Shown here: piece by piece, positions 1-14,473 of the stretch | How the letters are laid out: each line of letters starts with the position of its first letter | How positions within the stretch are numbered: the stretch's first letter is position 1 | Assembly (NCBI GenBank): GCA_026874595.1 | Contig: CM049306.1 | Span: 46,440,019 to 46,504,018, forward strand | DNA length: 64,000 nt | Source of the DNA: Sipunculus nudus | Lineage: Eukaryota; Annelida; Sipuncula; Golfingiida; Sipunculidae | Direction: 5' to 3' | The notes under the pieces: model-generated | Databases searched by the model: none | What the model saw: only the letters and a program-made list of their open reading frames with translations | What the model was told of the DNA's origin: nothing | Position numbers and translations under genes: made by a program

Positions 1-18
1 ATGCTGTAAAATTAAAAT

Positions 19-99
19 AAATTTCACGTTTATTAAGTTACCAGTTTAAATTAAGGATACCCAAAAGGCAAACGTTACTGGTAACTTAATAAACGTGAA

Positions 100-103
<4 letters not shown>
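19..103. repeat. Perfect 27-bp inverted repeat (hairpin)
   Basis: Bases 19-45 (AAATTTCACGTTTATTAAGT, then TACCAGT) are exactly complementary in reverse to 77-103, with a 31-base loop. The right arm runs straight into a (TA)n microsatellite. This could be the end of a palindromic MITE or a short foldback element; no family was recognised. Confidence 0.85.

Positions 104-157
<54 letters not shown>
103..157. repeat. (TA)n microsatellite
   Basis: About 27 uninterrupted TA dinucleotides directly after the hairpin arm. Confidence 0.97.
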
Positions 158-161
<4 letters not shown>

Positions 162-3100
162 AATACAATTTACTATATGTATGGAATGAGCTGGAGGTTT
201 CAGTGGTAAATACAAGTTTTTAGAATGGGGTGGTGGGGAGGGGGGGACCAGAAGGGGTATCCCCCTCCCAAGGTGTAGAACATTTTAAAAATCTATTGAT
301 AGTTCAATAGCACTTTCTGGAAGTAAATGTATAATTTCCATTTCCCAGAATGTTTAGGTGGAAATGGGAGTTTGCCTCTTAATCTATCCATGGGTTTAAT
401 GTTTCAAATGTGTACTTGGTAAAATGGTGGCATGTTCTCTAGTATGAAAGACCAGTGGTAGAGAAAAATTCCTATCAACTTGACAGTGGTAAGGGATGTT
501 TTAGTTAACAATCAGTGGACATCCAAGGAGAAGAACTGAAGATGAGAGCTTGGTTATGTTCTGTCATAAGTGTTCATAGCTAGAAATCAATAACTTTGCA
601 GACAAGCTCTCTGGCTCAGAGCCAAGTAGGATATAGGAATGGAGACTGCTGATGCCGTTTTACTGGATGTTGTTACTAAGGAAGCATTTGGAACGGCTTT
701 AGCTTTGCAGAAGATTCACCGAGTTGCCTAGACCTCCTGGTCAGAATGAACAAATATGCTATAGAGGATGTGGGATTTCTGTAGTGATAAAACTTCCTCT
801 TCAACCACCAAGTGATCATGACTAAGGCTTTGCCTAGTAATAGATGATTAGGCTTTTCATTTATACTACTTTTTCCTATTTTTGTCCCTGCCCTATTTTT
901 TTCCATAATTTTCATCAAAATAACTCCCTTTACCTATGGTAATTTTCCTTATTTCTTGTTTTGCTTTTTAATATTTGATTTAAAAAATGCTGTGAATTAC
1001 TGTTTAAGTGAGGTTACATTATTATAAGTGGACAATTCTGAGAATTGTGGTGCCCTAGCTGTGTGATCACAAAAATGCAGCTACTAACTGAGCACTATAC
1101 ATGTTTAAATATGTGCTGAATAATATCATCTTTTGAATATCACAATTGTTTAACGTGAATGAGCAAGAGTACTGTCACTTGAACAACTTTGGTAAAAGGT
1201 CTGAAGACGTCTGTCCATAAACATATCAATTGTCAGCTAGCAGGTTAGGTTTGTCATAGCTGTGTTCGGTGTGAAAAAAAATCCTTGATTCCAGTTGACA
1301 ATCATAATGCTGAGAGAGATACACAAAAAGTTTTAAAGTTTTCATTGCAGTGTTGGAAACTTTTTAAGAAAGTTAATTACTAGGCCACAGGGAGTGTTAG
1401 TTTCCTAGTTTCACAGGTTACAAAGAAATTTACAGGCTCACCTGTAAGTGGGTGTGTGTATTTTACAAGGTGTTTCATTCTACTCCTATCATTCCAATCT
1501 AAGTCTGAAAATAAAGAGGCTGGACCCCAAGTCCTAGTGAGGGCAGGAGTCCTACATCATTAATTAGTATGAATGATGAGCGTGATTAGTCATTATGAAT
1601 GGTGGGATCACTTTAAATGAGGATTTTTGTTGTGATCACTGCAGGAATGATGGTGGCTTTATCACAAAGTGATTCATGACATTGATCCTATTACAGAATG
1701 ATGACTTGTCAGTCACTTAATTATTATGAGAAATTATGAGATAATATGACCAGTAAACTAACATGTTAAAAGTTAGTTCCTTTGAAGCATTGCAGAAAGA
1801 CAAAATTAAATCTCTTTCCATGTAATGGCTTGGCAATAGTTAAATTAATCATATTTTATAGAATAATCCATAATTTGGAAGCTTTAGTTTGATTTACAAT
1901 TTGCAACTAAGACTTCTTCAGCAATGCTGTGAGAATAGATTTATTGCTAAGGTAATTGAAGTGCAATGTTTATTAATATAGAGAAATGGTGCTAGTGAGA
2001 CCAGGCATTTTGTGCCAGCCATTTACTCAGAAGAGTTATTTGTTGTCTTTTTTTGTTTTCTTACCAGTACTTGTGGGATTCCTCAAAATGCAGCTGCGGG
2101 CAAGTAGTCCCTGAAGAAATAAAATGTCACTGGGTTTGCTTGCAGCATATAATTTGATAGGTCCCAGAATTGTCTGGGAAAACAAAACATCATCCTTGCA
2201 AGAATTGATACTAGAAGCCATTAGAGACTCCTTGCTTTTGTATTTCCATCAATCAAAGGCAATTTTTCATTGTCAGGTTCTGGTTCATATTATCATGCTG
2301 ACATATAGGACTAAATGACCTGTTCAGTGTTGCAATGTGATCTGTTGATGCTTATGGCCAGCTACTCGCCTATCTTTTCCATAGAATTTGTCTGATTTCT
2401 GAATTACTCTGCGTACATTTTAATGGACTATAGATAATAAGTGTCAAAAAAGGTTCTTAATACACCTCTGTGATGGAGGTATGAACTTGTTTATCTATAA
2501 GCTGTTATTAATCACAGCAGTGCTGACAGACAGAAAATCCATGCAACCAAAGTTGGTAGCATGGTTGCATATGTGGGCAAGGTTGCTAAACATCCTATAA
2601 AAAACTCTGACCTGTTTGATGTCCTTTTTCTGTCAGGAAATTTGATGCCAAAAGGATTTGTATATGTAAAGTTTAGAGGGAATAGCATTTTTCTTTGGGC
2701 CTTGCCCAAATCCTAAAATTATAGAAGGGTAAAGAAGAGAACAAGGTTTGTTTCTTATGATTACATGCTATTTAATATTAGCTTTTGATGGGTCCCAAGC
2801 TGAGGGCCTTCAGCAGCAGTAATCCAGCATTGATTATACCAATGGTTTACTTGTTTTTCTATCCCTGTGCAGTTTCATACTTGAATATTCAGTGCCATGT
2901 AGACCCAGGACTTGCTGTTCTGTAGTCAGATCAATAAGTAAATAAATTTTTGGACTGGCACATGTGATGAAGTCAATAAAAAGTTGTCATAGCCTTCCTG
3001 TCTCCATGGTCTGATCTGTGATCAAATAAAACATTTTTTATTTGGAAAAGATAAATGTTGTTTACCTATAAGAACTAGGCCATTTATTCTGTTTCAGAAT

Positions 3101-3258
3101 TTGGGATGTATTAATTCATAGAGTGATATTTATATGGTTCTTTACTGGGAGACCACTGAGATAATGAAGTAAATGCACAAACTACAAATGAAAAAAATAC
3201 TTTATCTATGTGAACAATTTCCAGACCTATTACACATATAAATATTTGTAATATTTTT
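158..3258. other. Non-coding, AT-rich stretch
   Basis: I see no exon, RNA gene or recognisable repeat. The open frames here (for example 2124-2318 and 2512-2709 on opposite strands) are short, lack domains and have non-coding composition. Confidence 0.6.
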
Positions 3259-4030
3259 AGCTCAGCTGACTATAAGTCATCTGAGCTATAGTCGTGGTCC
3301 ATTGTCCATCGTCCGTCCGTCTGTCTGTCCGTCCGTCCATCCGTCCATAAGACTGGTACGTTTTGACACCATTGGACCTACGAATCTGAAATTCGGCATA
3401 CAGTTAGATGTCCCCAAAATCTCCTACCATGCCGAAAATTGGGTCAATAGGACTTCATTCCTTTGAGATATTAAGGAAAAACCTCAATTTTTTTATTAGA
3501 AATCTATTTCCACACTTTAGGACTACCTTATATCAAAACCACTCATCTGTTTTTCTTCATATTTACCATAATATTCCCCTATATAGTGTCTATGTACATG
3601 CCAGAAATTAAGTCAGTATTATTTAATTTAAAAAAGTTATGGGCCCAAACATAATGCATTTTTTAAAAAAATCTGGAAAGATATTTGATCACTTAACACA
3701 AAACATGTTAAAGCTATATGTTCCAGTAATTTAACTTTAATTAATCAAAATTAAATTGTATACCCAAAATTAGATCAAAATCTTTAAAATTTTTTGAAAT
3801 ATTAACAAAAATAAAAAATTGGTACCTTAAATTTTGACCATGGCACGTTTTTTCCTGTAAGTACTGTGGATTTAATTTTCACAGCATGTTTTTGTTAGCA
3901 TTTTGTCTGTTAACACAAAAAATTTGAAACCAGTTGATCAAAAACTGTAGATTTTTATTCAAGTTTTCAAGCACCATGTAACATATTGTTTACATCAAGC
4001 TAGTGTTATGCAGTTTGCAAGAGCTCAGCT
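3259..4030 (+). mobile_element. Hairpin-capped element, family A, copy 1
   Basis: It begins with a 13-bp stem (AGCTCAGCTGACT / AGTCATCTGAGCT, one mismatch) closing a 3-base ATA loop at 3259-3287. A (GTCC)n-rich stretch (3309-3348) and a body of about 700 bases follow. Landmarks in the body are 'ttggacctacgaatctgaaa', 'gagatattaaggaaaaacc' and 'ggcacgttttttcctgt'. The same body and hairpin recur at 58550, and the body without hairpin at 4054. Hairpin-bounded, tandem-core elements in molluscs are often non-autonomous Helitron/Helentron relatives; that class is inferred. The right edge is approximate. Confidence 0.7.
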
Positions 4031-4053
4031 CCCCAGCTTCAGCTCTCAGTTCC

Positions 4054-4650
4054 TAAAATTTGGCATACAATTAGATGTCTCCAAAATCCCCTACCATGCC
4101 AAGAATTTGGTCACTAGGACTTAATACCTTCGAGATATTAAGGAAATACTTCATTTTTCCATTAAAAACCCATTGTTACACTTCAAGACTGCCTAATATC
4201 AAAACCACTGATCTGACTTTAATCATATATAATATAAATATTTTTTTATACATTCTCTATGCACATGCCAGAAATGATGTCAGTATTGTGTAATTGTTTT
4301 AAGTTATGGGCCCAAACAAAATGCACTTATGAGAAATATATTTACTCCCTTAACAAGAGGATTGCTGAAGTCAAGGATGTAACATTATTTTATCAAGATT
4401 CAATTGAATACCCAAAATTGGTTCTGAATTTTTCAAATTTTATAAGTTATTAGTATAAATATAAAATTAGTACCTTAAATTTTGTCAAACTTTGACCATG
4501 GCACGTTTGTTTCCTGTGAGCACTGTTGATATCATTTTCATATCATGCACACATAAGGATTTCAGCTTTTGAGTTTAGAAAGCTGAAAGAAATTGGCCAA
4601 AAATTGTAGCTTTTATTAATATTTTTATGAGACCATGTCAGACCTTAGCT
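4054..4650 (+). mobile_element. Hairpin-capped element, family A, second body unit
   Basis: This is a second copy of the family A body, starting at 'taaaatttggcatacaatta' and ending near 'agcttttattaatatttttatg'. It lies in tandem behind copy 1 and lacks its own hairpin. The two probably form one element with a duplicated core. Confidence 0.65.
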
Positions 4651-7600
4651 CTCCCCAGCCCCTCTTGAGTCACCTGTATGTTGACCTTTCATCAAATTAT
4701 GCACACTTGATGCGAGGCATACACTGGGGCAGCCAGGCAGCTTATGGCCAGCCACAGTTGATCCAGGAGTCCAACCCAACTCATCTAGTATTTTTAACTG
4801 ACAAAATAACAATAAACAATAAATCAATAAATTTTTATTGGTTTTTAATAACAAATTAAAGAAAAATAGAAAAGGAATTTGTTAGTTGATAATAACAGGA
4901 AATTAACTTGCAGTTACTGATGATATAAGAATCTTGTATCGATTGATAGAATGTCACATATTCCAAATAACACCATGCAGTCACCTATGGTATTTTTCAG
5001 TTTAATTTTAATGCTAAAAAAATAAATCATATTATTAATTACTAATCATTAGGGATCATATGAAGAAAATTAATGATAGACAAAGATGCAGTTGATAATA
5101 TTAATCTAGATTCCTGCTGTGTCTAGTGTGTACATTGATGTGAAATTAGACCAAAATGAATATATTACATTTATTTTTTTTTTATTATGAATAAAAGCCA
5201 TAAAACCAGGTACTTATGATCATTATTTAAATGTGTGAATTTTGTATATTCTGGATTCTCAACATCATTGTTTGGTGAAAACTGAATAAATACCACACAT
5301 GGTGCGAATACTTTGCAAATGTATTTGAATACGAATATGAATATGTACTCAATTATAAAATTTCTTGCATAAGAATGGGAATTCAGGTAAAAATGAAAGT
5401 ATATGAATACCAGTGCAAATACTTTAAAAATGTATTCATGAATGCATTCATGAATATATTCTTTGATATTATTTTAATAATCATTTCAGTTGTATTTTAT
5501 TTTAAAAAATCATACGATTCTCTTATTATTTTTAATAAAAATTTTATTTGGGACAATTTGTAATTATTTTTAATTAATCATTATTACTCTTATATTATAT
5601 GTTCTGTTTATAAGTTATATGGCCAAGTCAAACTCTGTGTGACAATAGCACCTCATTTGTTAATAAAATAAATGAAATCAATCCTCTTCCCTGTCTCCAA
5701 AGATACTATCAAAATCATACATAAGCTAAACACCCACAACTCATAATACAGATTATATTTATTTCCACACAAAACAAGCATGTGCCTCATTTCTAAATCA
5801 TATTTTTTATCATATATAACAGCTCAGCGCCGTGACCCATGGGTCCCTTGTTTTATCATGGCAGTGCCTTGGATGTGGTGGTCTCTTTTTAAGTATGCTA
5901 TCCCAGTCTCCACTATCCTTAAATATGCATTGTGGTCCCCTGGAAAGACCCCTGGAGAACTGCTGATGGCTTTTTATGCACTGAGAAGAACTTTGCACAA
6001 GGACATCTGTTGATTAGGGAAATGGATATATTCTTTCTGTCTAGCAGAAAAAGTAGTGATAATGTGTTAAATTGTTAGAATTTCAGGGAATATTCCATGA
6101 ATTTTAATAAAAGCTGCATTTACAATCAGAAAAGTATCAGAATTTTGACTTTATTGGACATTGTGTATCCCTGTCATGAATACATTTATAATGTTATTTT
6201 TGTAGTACTATTTTGCAGTATCTACCCACATTGTTTGGGGAAATCAAAATCACAGTGAGTTTGCAAAATCTGTTTATTATCTCTCCTCTCCCAATGGAGG
6301 GAGACCAATAATGTTTGGTCGGTCGTCTTCTGTGTCATTTCATGTGAACACAATAACTTTTGAATGACTCAACATTTTTTCATGAAACTTGAAATTTAAA
6401 TGTTTCTAACAATTCAAGTGACCTTAAACTTCATCATCAAAGTCAAATAGGTCAAAATATAATTTTTTTAAAGTATTTTTCTCAAATTTTAAATACTAAT
6501 TATTTCAACCAGGTTCTTTAAAGAGTTCGAAAAATGGTGACCTTGACATGAATCTTCAAGGTCTAATCACCTAAAATGAAAATTATTTTGTGAATGCTGT
6601 AACTTTTGAACTCCTCTGTATATTCTCATGAAATTGGACTTGTGAAATGTTTCTTCCAAAAATCTCTAAAATTTTCTAAAAAAACTCGATCTTTTGAAGC
6701 AGTCCGTAATTTTTTCCTCAAATTAAGGGATAAGAGGCCCATAGGAAGGGGAAACATATGCCCGTTTTTGCAATCAAACTTATTCTACTTTATACTGTGG
6801 CAGTATAGAATGTATGCTTGGTTCAGTGGAGAGGAAGAGTTGAGGAAATACAATAAATATATTGTTTTGAATAACCCAGCAGCAACAGGGTATGGTAGAA
6901 CAAACAGGTTAGAATGAATAGCAGTATTGATCACTGGAGACTTCACAGCAAGTAGTTAATGCCGCACCAGTGCTTGACTTTTTATCACAGCACTATTCCA
7001 ACTGCATTGTGTATAGAGGTTTACAGCCAGTCGCAACTGTAGTACATATTTGATGCTGATCTGCTGTTTCTGGTTTAACCAGGCCACAGAACTTATATAC
7101 TGTTAATTGTAGTAGAGAAATTCAAAGCATATTGATGCAGATGTCTTTTTTATTGTTTCCCCAGGGATTGGTGTTGTAAATATCAATGTAAATGTGAATT
7201 TGTGTAATGTTCAATCAGTGTTTGTCTCTATATCTGTCCATTAACTATATATATATTTATATATATATAAGTAATAGGTCTGTTTATCAGATTAGGTATT
7301 AGCAATCTATGTTCGATTTTCAGATTTTTATTAATTTTTTATTTTGATATCAGGTATTCAAATGTGACATTTATTACTCGAATGGCCATTTCTGAGGTCC
7401 AAAACTAATTCACATCATATGTGTGTTTAATAGGTCACCTCATCTGCATGGGTAGGCTTTTGTGCATTCATGGTTGATTTTGTGATTTTTGTTGTGATTC
7501 GACTTTTTTGTACAATTGGCAAAATTTCAGGTTCTATTATAACCCAAGGTACACTTGTCTCACATTCAAGCTGAATGGGAGATATGGTCTTGTGAGACAT

Positions 7601-10600
7601 TACTTCTAGTTGTCATATGTCACTGCCTGTAATTATATTTTGTCAAACATATGTAAGTGAAAATAGTTTACCAGTTACATCGGCTGGTTGTTTGGGATAT
7701 TCACCTCACTTAATTCTTCATTAGTTCTCTCTGCTTGGAAGCATTTACATTAAGCAAGTGATTACAGTGAATGAGTTGTCATGATATGGCATATGTCTCA
7801 TATTTTACAAGCGTTTGAGCTGTTTGCCCTCCAGTCAGTAAACATATAAAACTGCTAATTGCATAAAGACACTTTACTTTTAAGTTTTGAGAGCTGTTTA
7901 CATACATCCAGTGTTCATTTATGTCAGGATATGCCTGATTTGAAAGAGAGAGTACATAAGTGGGCGGTTGTTTCTCAATGTAAACATCATTGTGTTCTTT
8001 ATGTATTTTGTGGGATTAACCTAAACTGGTAGCAATTAGACTGGTGTTCTTTTTTTATTAGAATGCATTGCCCTTGATGAAATGCACTGTTATGACAGGC
8101 AGACTGATTGAGTGTCTACAGACTGACTGGTAGACTGGCTCAAGTCCGGCTGCTAACAGTACAGCCTCCCACTACTAGCAGATCCGTGGCTGGTGTAGTG
8201 TACCCAAAAACCCTTGATAAGACACAGCAGTAGGTGGGCGGCAGAGGTCTGGTTATTTCAAGCCCTGTAAAGGCTGTAGCCGTCACATATAACTGTCAGA
8301 GTTCACACCACAGATTAATAATCTGGATGAAGTAAAGAAGATGTAACTTATCAGTGCTGCTGATTGAGTGATGTTCGGAGTTCTAATAATCAGTCTAAGT
8401 TTACTGAGAATCAGTGTATATATTGGCAGGGATTAATACTAAAAAACCCCGGGCATTGTCCATCCAGTGGTTCCTATTCAGAGTCTGGTTACATGTTAAG
8501 TGTAGGTGGAGACGTACTGGTGGGAAAGGTGTGTACTCTGCTGTACAGGTCAGTGATGTATAATACATGTAGACTGTAGTGTAAAGGTCATCAGCTGGCT
8601 GAACTGATATACACAGCTCAGAACACTTTCATTTTGTTTAGCATAATTGGACACAGAAAGATACTGGTGGAAAATATGTGTACAGTATTAATACTGGCCA
8701 TCTCTTCTGATTGGATAATCAGATATTATATTTAAGGCATTGTGAGTCACTTTGTATCAGTTAAACATGACACATTAATGTGCAGTGTATTGGGATGTTG
8801 CTGCCGTCATCAGCTCTGGTACCTGGAATATTATAAAGAGGTTGAATTTTGTTCATGAAAGATGATCACAAATAGTTTACAAGAACATCTTGAGGGTGAA
8901 ATGTGATGATGTAGATAACTACATATGACAGATTGAGGAACTGTGAACTGCATATATGTAAAATGCACTTCACCTAATTCAGATATAAGCTAGGACATGG
9001 ATATAAGGATATACTCACGTTGGATGACCACAAGGCCTTTATTAGGATACCATCGTGTGTTAAACATGACTTTAATATGACAAACAGGCTACCACAAATG
9101 ACACCATGCTCACTGAAGATATAAGGTATAAGATTTAAGTATAAGATTTCAAACTTGTCCACTGGATATCACCAGCAATATAGCAGTGGGTCAAAACAGC
9201 AACAGACCTTGTTACTGCAAGGTACAGTCATAACCAAATAAGGAACAGTCCAGAACACTCTGTTGCTGCAGACTGCTACATGCTCTTAGCTACTGGATCC
9301 TTCACTCTGCTCTGGGCACTGCCTTGGATCTCTTGGTAACAAGATTACAGGGATAGATAACGAATTGATGTATCCATGGAAATCTGATCTCCTGTCACAG
9401 TTATCTCAAAAATTATATCATGGATGGGTGAGATAATCATGACTAAGCCTCAGGCTTTGTTGTGCAGTATAATTATGGTTTTAAAAAACAAATCTTGCTG
9501 TCACAGAGACTTATTAATTTACATAGCTGATATACATATGTTTTAATGTATGCCTGTACATATGCCTTTTTATAGTTTCTATACATATGGTTTTATATAC
9601 AGAAATGTTACGTTCCTTGCACCATAATCATAACAAAATGGTCACATCCTAAAAATAATAGTATTATGCTGATTAATTAGCTCTCTCATTGCATATGACA
9701 GGTCTTAATTAACCATCAAGTTTTACATTGGATGGAAAGTCCCCACAAATTACATATCAAATGTGGCATTAATTGAGATGTGGGTGTTCGCAAAGCTGTG
9801 ATATTAGCATTGGCTGTGGAATAAACAGGAACTTGTTAAGGCCAATGAATACATGACATATATCTTCATATGGTGGTACACAGAATTCTGCTTCTTCAGG
9901 CTACATGATTACAAGGATTACTTAATATGTGGGAAAAGTATTACAGATTACCAACTGGAATATATTATGGAAATCAGAATGATCCAGAAGTGGTGTATTA
10001 AAACAGTTCCCTGTGCCTGTGGATATATTTCATTAAAAGGAAAACCATACACTAAGTCACAAACAAGATCTGTTTCAGCTATTTTAAGATTTTCATGGTA
10101 TTGATTTATGCAAGCTCTTTCCACAAGCTCGAGAAACTTGACTTCTAGCAATTTGTCATACTTTGTTTTTGCTCTGAGTTATATAGGATATCATCCTTTG
10201 TTGGCTCAAAGCTAACTACCTCTTGCAATACGCAGAGAGGTAGATATACCTGAGAATGGGACTGTATTGTTCCTTACCAGCATTAGCGTATCCTGTGGAA
10301 GGAACAGAAGAGAGAGACCCCAAAAAAGGATGTAGACACAGTGAGTAAAGTCTCTAATTGGTCAATATGTATAACCTTAACTCACTGTGCATGTAATTAT
10401 TGTCCCCTGCTTTCCAATTTCTTTCAAATTTTGGTCAGTGATTGCTCTCATGTATACCTTGTTTTGGATTGGTTTTAGAGTATCTGTCTGAAAATTCATT
10501 ATCACTAGCTCCAATACAAATAATATTTTTCTCTTCTGTTCCAAATTCACAACTAAAATTATGACATGTGGAGACATCATCAGGGGGAAAGGAAAACTAA

Positions 10601-10800
10601 AATACAGGCACTATGACATGTGGAGATATCTTTAGGGGAAAATAAAAACTAAAACATGATCACAGGAATCTAAAAATAAAATAAGAGGCAGAAGTGGAGG
10701 ACAAATTCCACTGTAAATAACAAGCAAATTTGTTGAAGTTTCTTTGCAGTGCCTCTTACTGGTCATACTTTTAAATAATTCTTCACTTTAAATTATTATG
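4651..10800. other. Non-coding stretch with a few repeat fragments
   Basis: No exon is seen. 5821-5855 carries a GACCCATGGGTC end fragment (separate entry). Two loosely similar units with 'ataacttttgaatgactcaa' / 'gtaacttttgaactcctctg' and 'tcatgaaa(c/a)tt' stand about 245 bases apart (6350 and 6597), suggesting a decayed tandem element at about 6270-6760. A short 'tatgacatgtggaga' duplication is at 10560-10630. The rest shows nothing recognisable. Confidence 0.5.
5821..5855 (+). repeat. Element end with palindrome GACCCATGGGTC
   Basis: The text 'agctcagcgccgtgacccat' is followed by 'gggtcccttgtttta'. The 12-bp perfect palindrome at 5834-5845, preceded by CAGC, recurs at 19526-19537, 37987-37998 (one mismatch) and, inverted, at 48215-48226. 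It is probably the conserved end of one mollusc transposon family. Confidence 0.6.
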
Positions 10801-10829
10801 CCCATCAACCATTTGCTTTTTATTATACA

Positions 10830-11110
10830 CCCATCATATGACGTCCTTATGAAGGATTTTAACAAAACTCATCAGAAATGTTAATCAATAAAATATCTCA
10901 CCTAAGTTTGATTTCCAGCAAAATCCACTTATAATTATTGAGGTCATAGGTCACTGCACTTTGGACACACAGTGGTGACTTAACAAAAATCCTATGGATT
11001 TTCATGAAACTCATTATACATATTTACCAATAGAGTTTCTCACCTCGATTAAATTCTCAGCAGTCATGCATATTTAATGAGGTCAGGGGTCCTAAGACAT
11101 TAGACTGGTG
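10830..11110 (+). repeat. ~137-bp tandem repeat, family D, two units
   Basis: Two units share 'tttcatgaaactca', 'tctcacct..atttc' and 'atttaatgaggtca.aggtca'-like text. The GAGGTCA landmarks are about 139 bases apart. The first carries a perfect direct repeat AGGTCATAGGTCA (10941-10953). The same family, with three units, is at 52600-53035. Confidence 0.65.
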
Positions 11111-14100
11111 TATTATTCATGTTTGTGGTGCCCTTGTGTTGTAATCCTTTTCTTTGCAGGATATTTCTTAACATTTATATATTGTTATTCATATATTGTT
11201 TTATGTGACTGTGCAGAGCAGTTTCCTAGCATCCAGGCATCTCTCACAGTTATTCAGTTTTAATGAATGGACAGTATGTGGTATGTGCTTCTAAACAGCT
11301 GCCATTTAACTCAATTTAAAAATATAAAATTTCATATCACCCCATTTATTATAGTACAACAGAAGACATCTATAAAAAATAAAATTGTGAAGGGTGGCTG
11401 ATCATTCTGGCTCTGTAATATGTTACATATTGAAGCTTATTCGGATCTTGTGCTAGAATAAAGGCTTTCATTTTTATACATGTTTCAAAAACAATGTAAA
11501 ATCTGCAATTTCAAAGCTTAAGCATTAAGGCATTTAAAAGCATTTCATTCTGTGACTAAATAATAAAGATTTATTCGAATAAATAATTTTCTGCATTGAT
11601 GGGTTCGTGGCCATTAAGATATAAATTATAAAACTTTTAGATTGCTTTAATATATCTGACCTTTTTTAGAGGAACAAAAATTGCCGTTCAATGTTTCATC
11701 GATAAAACTTGCAAGGTATCATGGTTGAGACTGAAGTACTGAAAACATGCACAGATTGCAGGTAAAGAAAGTATTTCAAAAGCACTAGGCCACACCTGTG
11801 AATTGGGCTTTGTGTGAATTAACTCTGATTTGCGCTTAATAATTTGATGTGTGTCTGTTTGAAGAACAGCTGTCCACAAAGTGGTAAATCGACCAGATGT
11901 GCTGAATTCATCAACCAAATTGATTACAATTAACTGACCTTGCACAGTGCAGCTTCTATGACAGAATTTCCATGGGACCGCAATCAATACTACTTGTATG
12001 TAGCTAGTTGAAACAGGGGTAAAAAAAAGGCATCCTTATCACTCCGGGCCTCTATGGTATTTGGTAGTGGGAAGATGCAATTGGTCCCGATATTAAAGTC
12101 CTCTGTGTGGCAATGCAGACCAATGGTTGCCACTGGGAAAAAAATACGCTGCAAGTGATGTATTAGTAGAATCATGAGCCAAGGTAAATAAATGTTTTAT
12201 TGCTGCTGTACTGAATGAAGCTCTGATGTAGACGAGACTGATGGGTTTCAGTTGTTGTGCTAGTGATCAGTTCATTATGGCAATAACATGCCTTGCCCTG
12301 ATCCAGAGAAAATGGGTGATCATGCAGTTGAAGGTAACGTTTCATTTAAGTTGTGTTTGAAGGTACCTTTTATTAAGTCTCATCCCTGCATGAAGTGGAG
12401 GTTACGAGGGTCGATGAGTTCATTTCTACACAAATATTTGGTCAAAATTTATGGAATGGGTGGACTTTGTAGTTTCCCCAGAGTGCAAAAATATCTGTTA
12501 CAAATTTTTTTCTTTTTCTTGTTTTTATTTTCTATTTTAACAAGTAGCTAAACACAGGATATCCTGGGATATTTTTATGGGAGTATATAGGTACTTTTTC
12601 CATGATTTTATTGGCTTCTGTTTGCTTGTGTCATGGATATCGCTTGACTCAATGATAACTGGTGTGTCAGAGCAACAAGAACATGCATCTGATAATATAT
12701 TTTCTGGTGTGATTTCCAGATGTTCTTGTCAACAGGAAAATGTCACAAATTTCACAGGAAATCCAGGCATTGGCAACCCAGGAAGTGTGATAGTTTTTGT
12801 CCTTTAACTCTTTTTAATTCATGACGGTGTATGCTGCACTGTAAAATTTGCTTCTTCTAGACAACTTGATCCAGTCATTTGGTGCTTAGCCCAACTGATC
12901 ACTGCTATGAAAATGTATGAAACTCCAGAGAAAAGGGGCGTACCATGTGTTCAGTTACAAAGACAGTCTGATCTACAATTCCAGCTTTAGTTAATCTGAT
13001 TATACATTATAGATGTGTTTTAGTGATAATTTAACAGGATAATATTTTGATAAAACAAAATAATTTTTTAAAGATTCAACTAAGATACTTGGAACAGAAA
13101 TTATCTTTGTAAATTGTGATTTATGATTTCCTAATTGTTTTTTAGGACAGACATCAGCTGTCATATAATCAGTTTTCATAGGCCCTTTTTGTAAATATAA
13201 AACTTCAGGAAAATAAGGCCAGTTTGAATTTTAAATTTCTTTTGAAATCATCTTAATTGGGTTTGGGCTGTAATCTGACTTATTTATTACCTTGCTGAAG
13301 CACTTAACCAAACAAAAATATTGACCCGTCATGTGACCCACTTAGTGTTGGTTGCATTATACCTAGACCCATGGGACACTTGTTTACTCAATACTGAAGT
13401 ACTAGATTTTAAAGCAGACTCCTCAACAGGTGAATTGGAGATAGTAAGTTTGTGGTATATTGTGGTTTTACTGGGGAAACCTTTAAAGAAGCATTTTATT
13501 TTATTTTATTTGAAATCAGAATTGTATACAGATATACTTAATAGAGTTCATACCTCTGCCAAGACTAAACAATCCTACAGGATTAATCCCTTTACCCAGA
13601 CCAATACCAAAATGTAATGAATCTTCTATGGCCCATGTTCAACTCCAAGCCTCCACAAAGGTTTTTTTTACCCTACTAAAAGACAAAATATCAAACAAAT
13701 AAATAAACAGACACGGCAGAAAACTTAACATTTGTTTTTGCTGTATCCTTGCAGGGAGGTTATTGTTCTTGTATTTCTCCATTGTTAGCAGTTGTTTAAA
13801 AACTTTAAATTTGTATTTGTATCATCCAGACTCTTTATGATGTCTGATATTCAGATCTGAACAGGTCTGTTTTGGAATACATCAGTGTTTAAGTACTTCA
13901 CTTTGACAGGGACAATCAACGTCAGACAGACCTCTTATCAAATTTGTCTTGTCTGGATGAGACGAGATGCCACTTTGCAGTGTCGTTTATCAGGATAAAC
14001 CCATGCAGACAGCTTAAGCCTTTTATGGCCATTCATTTCCAGGCAGTAATGTCTAATTTCAAGAGACCAACAGCCTTTATTATCTTGTTGGATTGCTTCA

Positions 14101-14473
14101 ACTGGAATTGGAGACCTTTGTACCTTCATGAAAAGCTTGAAAGCTTTACTTTAGTTAGGTTAATACTGCCTCAAAGTAGGCTGTTATACCCTTGTATATC
14201 CAGGGTAACACGCATCACCTAGAAGGTTCCAAATCTTAATGCTCATGTTCTTGTAACAAGACAGTTGAGAGTATGTGATATGTACACCTTGACTTGTATA
14301 ATTTGTGTGTCCTGGATTCATATCACACTTGATATCAGTCACAAATCTGCAATATTTTAATATTGATGTACATAGTGTGTATATGATATGTATGTGCCAG
14401 TCCGTCTTTAAAGAAGATTCCTTTTGGCTTATTATGAATAATATAAATAAAGTTTAATATACTCATTTACAGG
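11111..14473. other. Non-coding stretch, nothing recognised
   Basis: AT-rich sequence without exon, RNA gene or clear repeat. Frames such as 11688-11987 (minus) and 13321-13617 (plus) have no domain, and their composition matches the surrounding intronic text. Confidence 0.55.

Noticed and set aside
13321-13617. 98-residue open frame
   Set aside because: No domain, no splice or start context, and AT-rich composition like the surrounding non-coding DNA.
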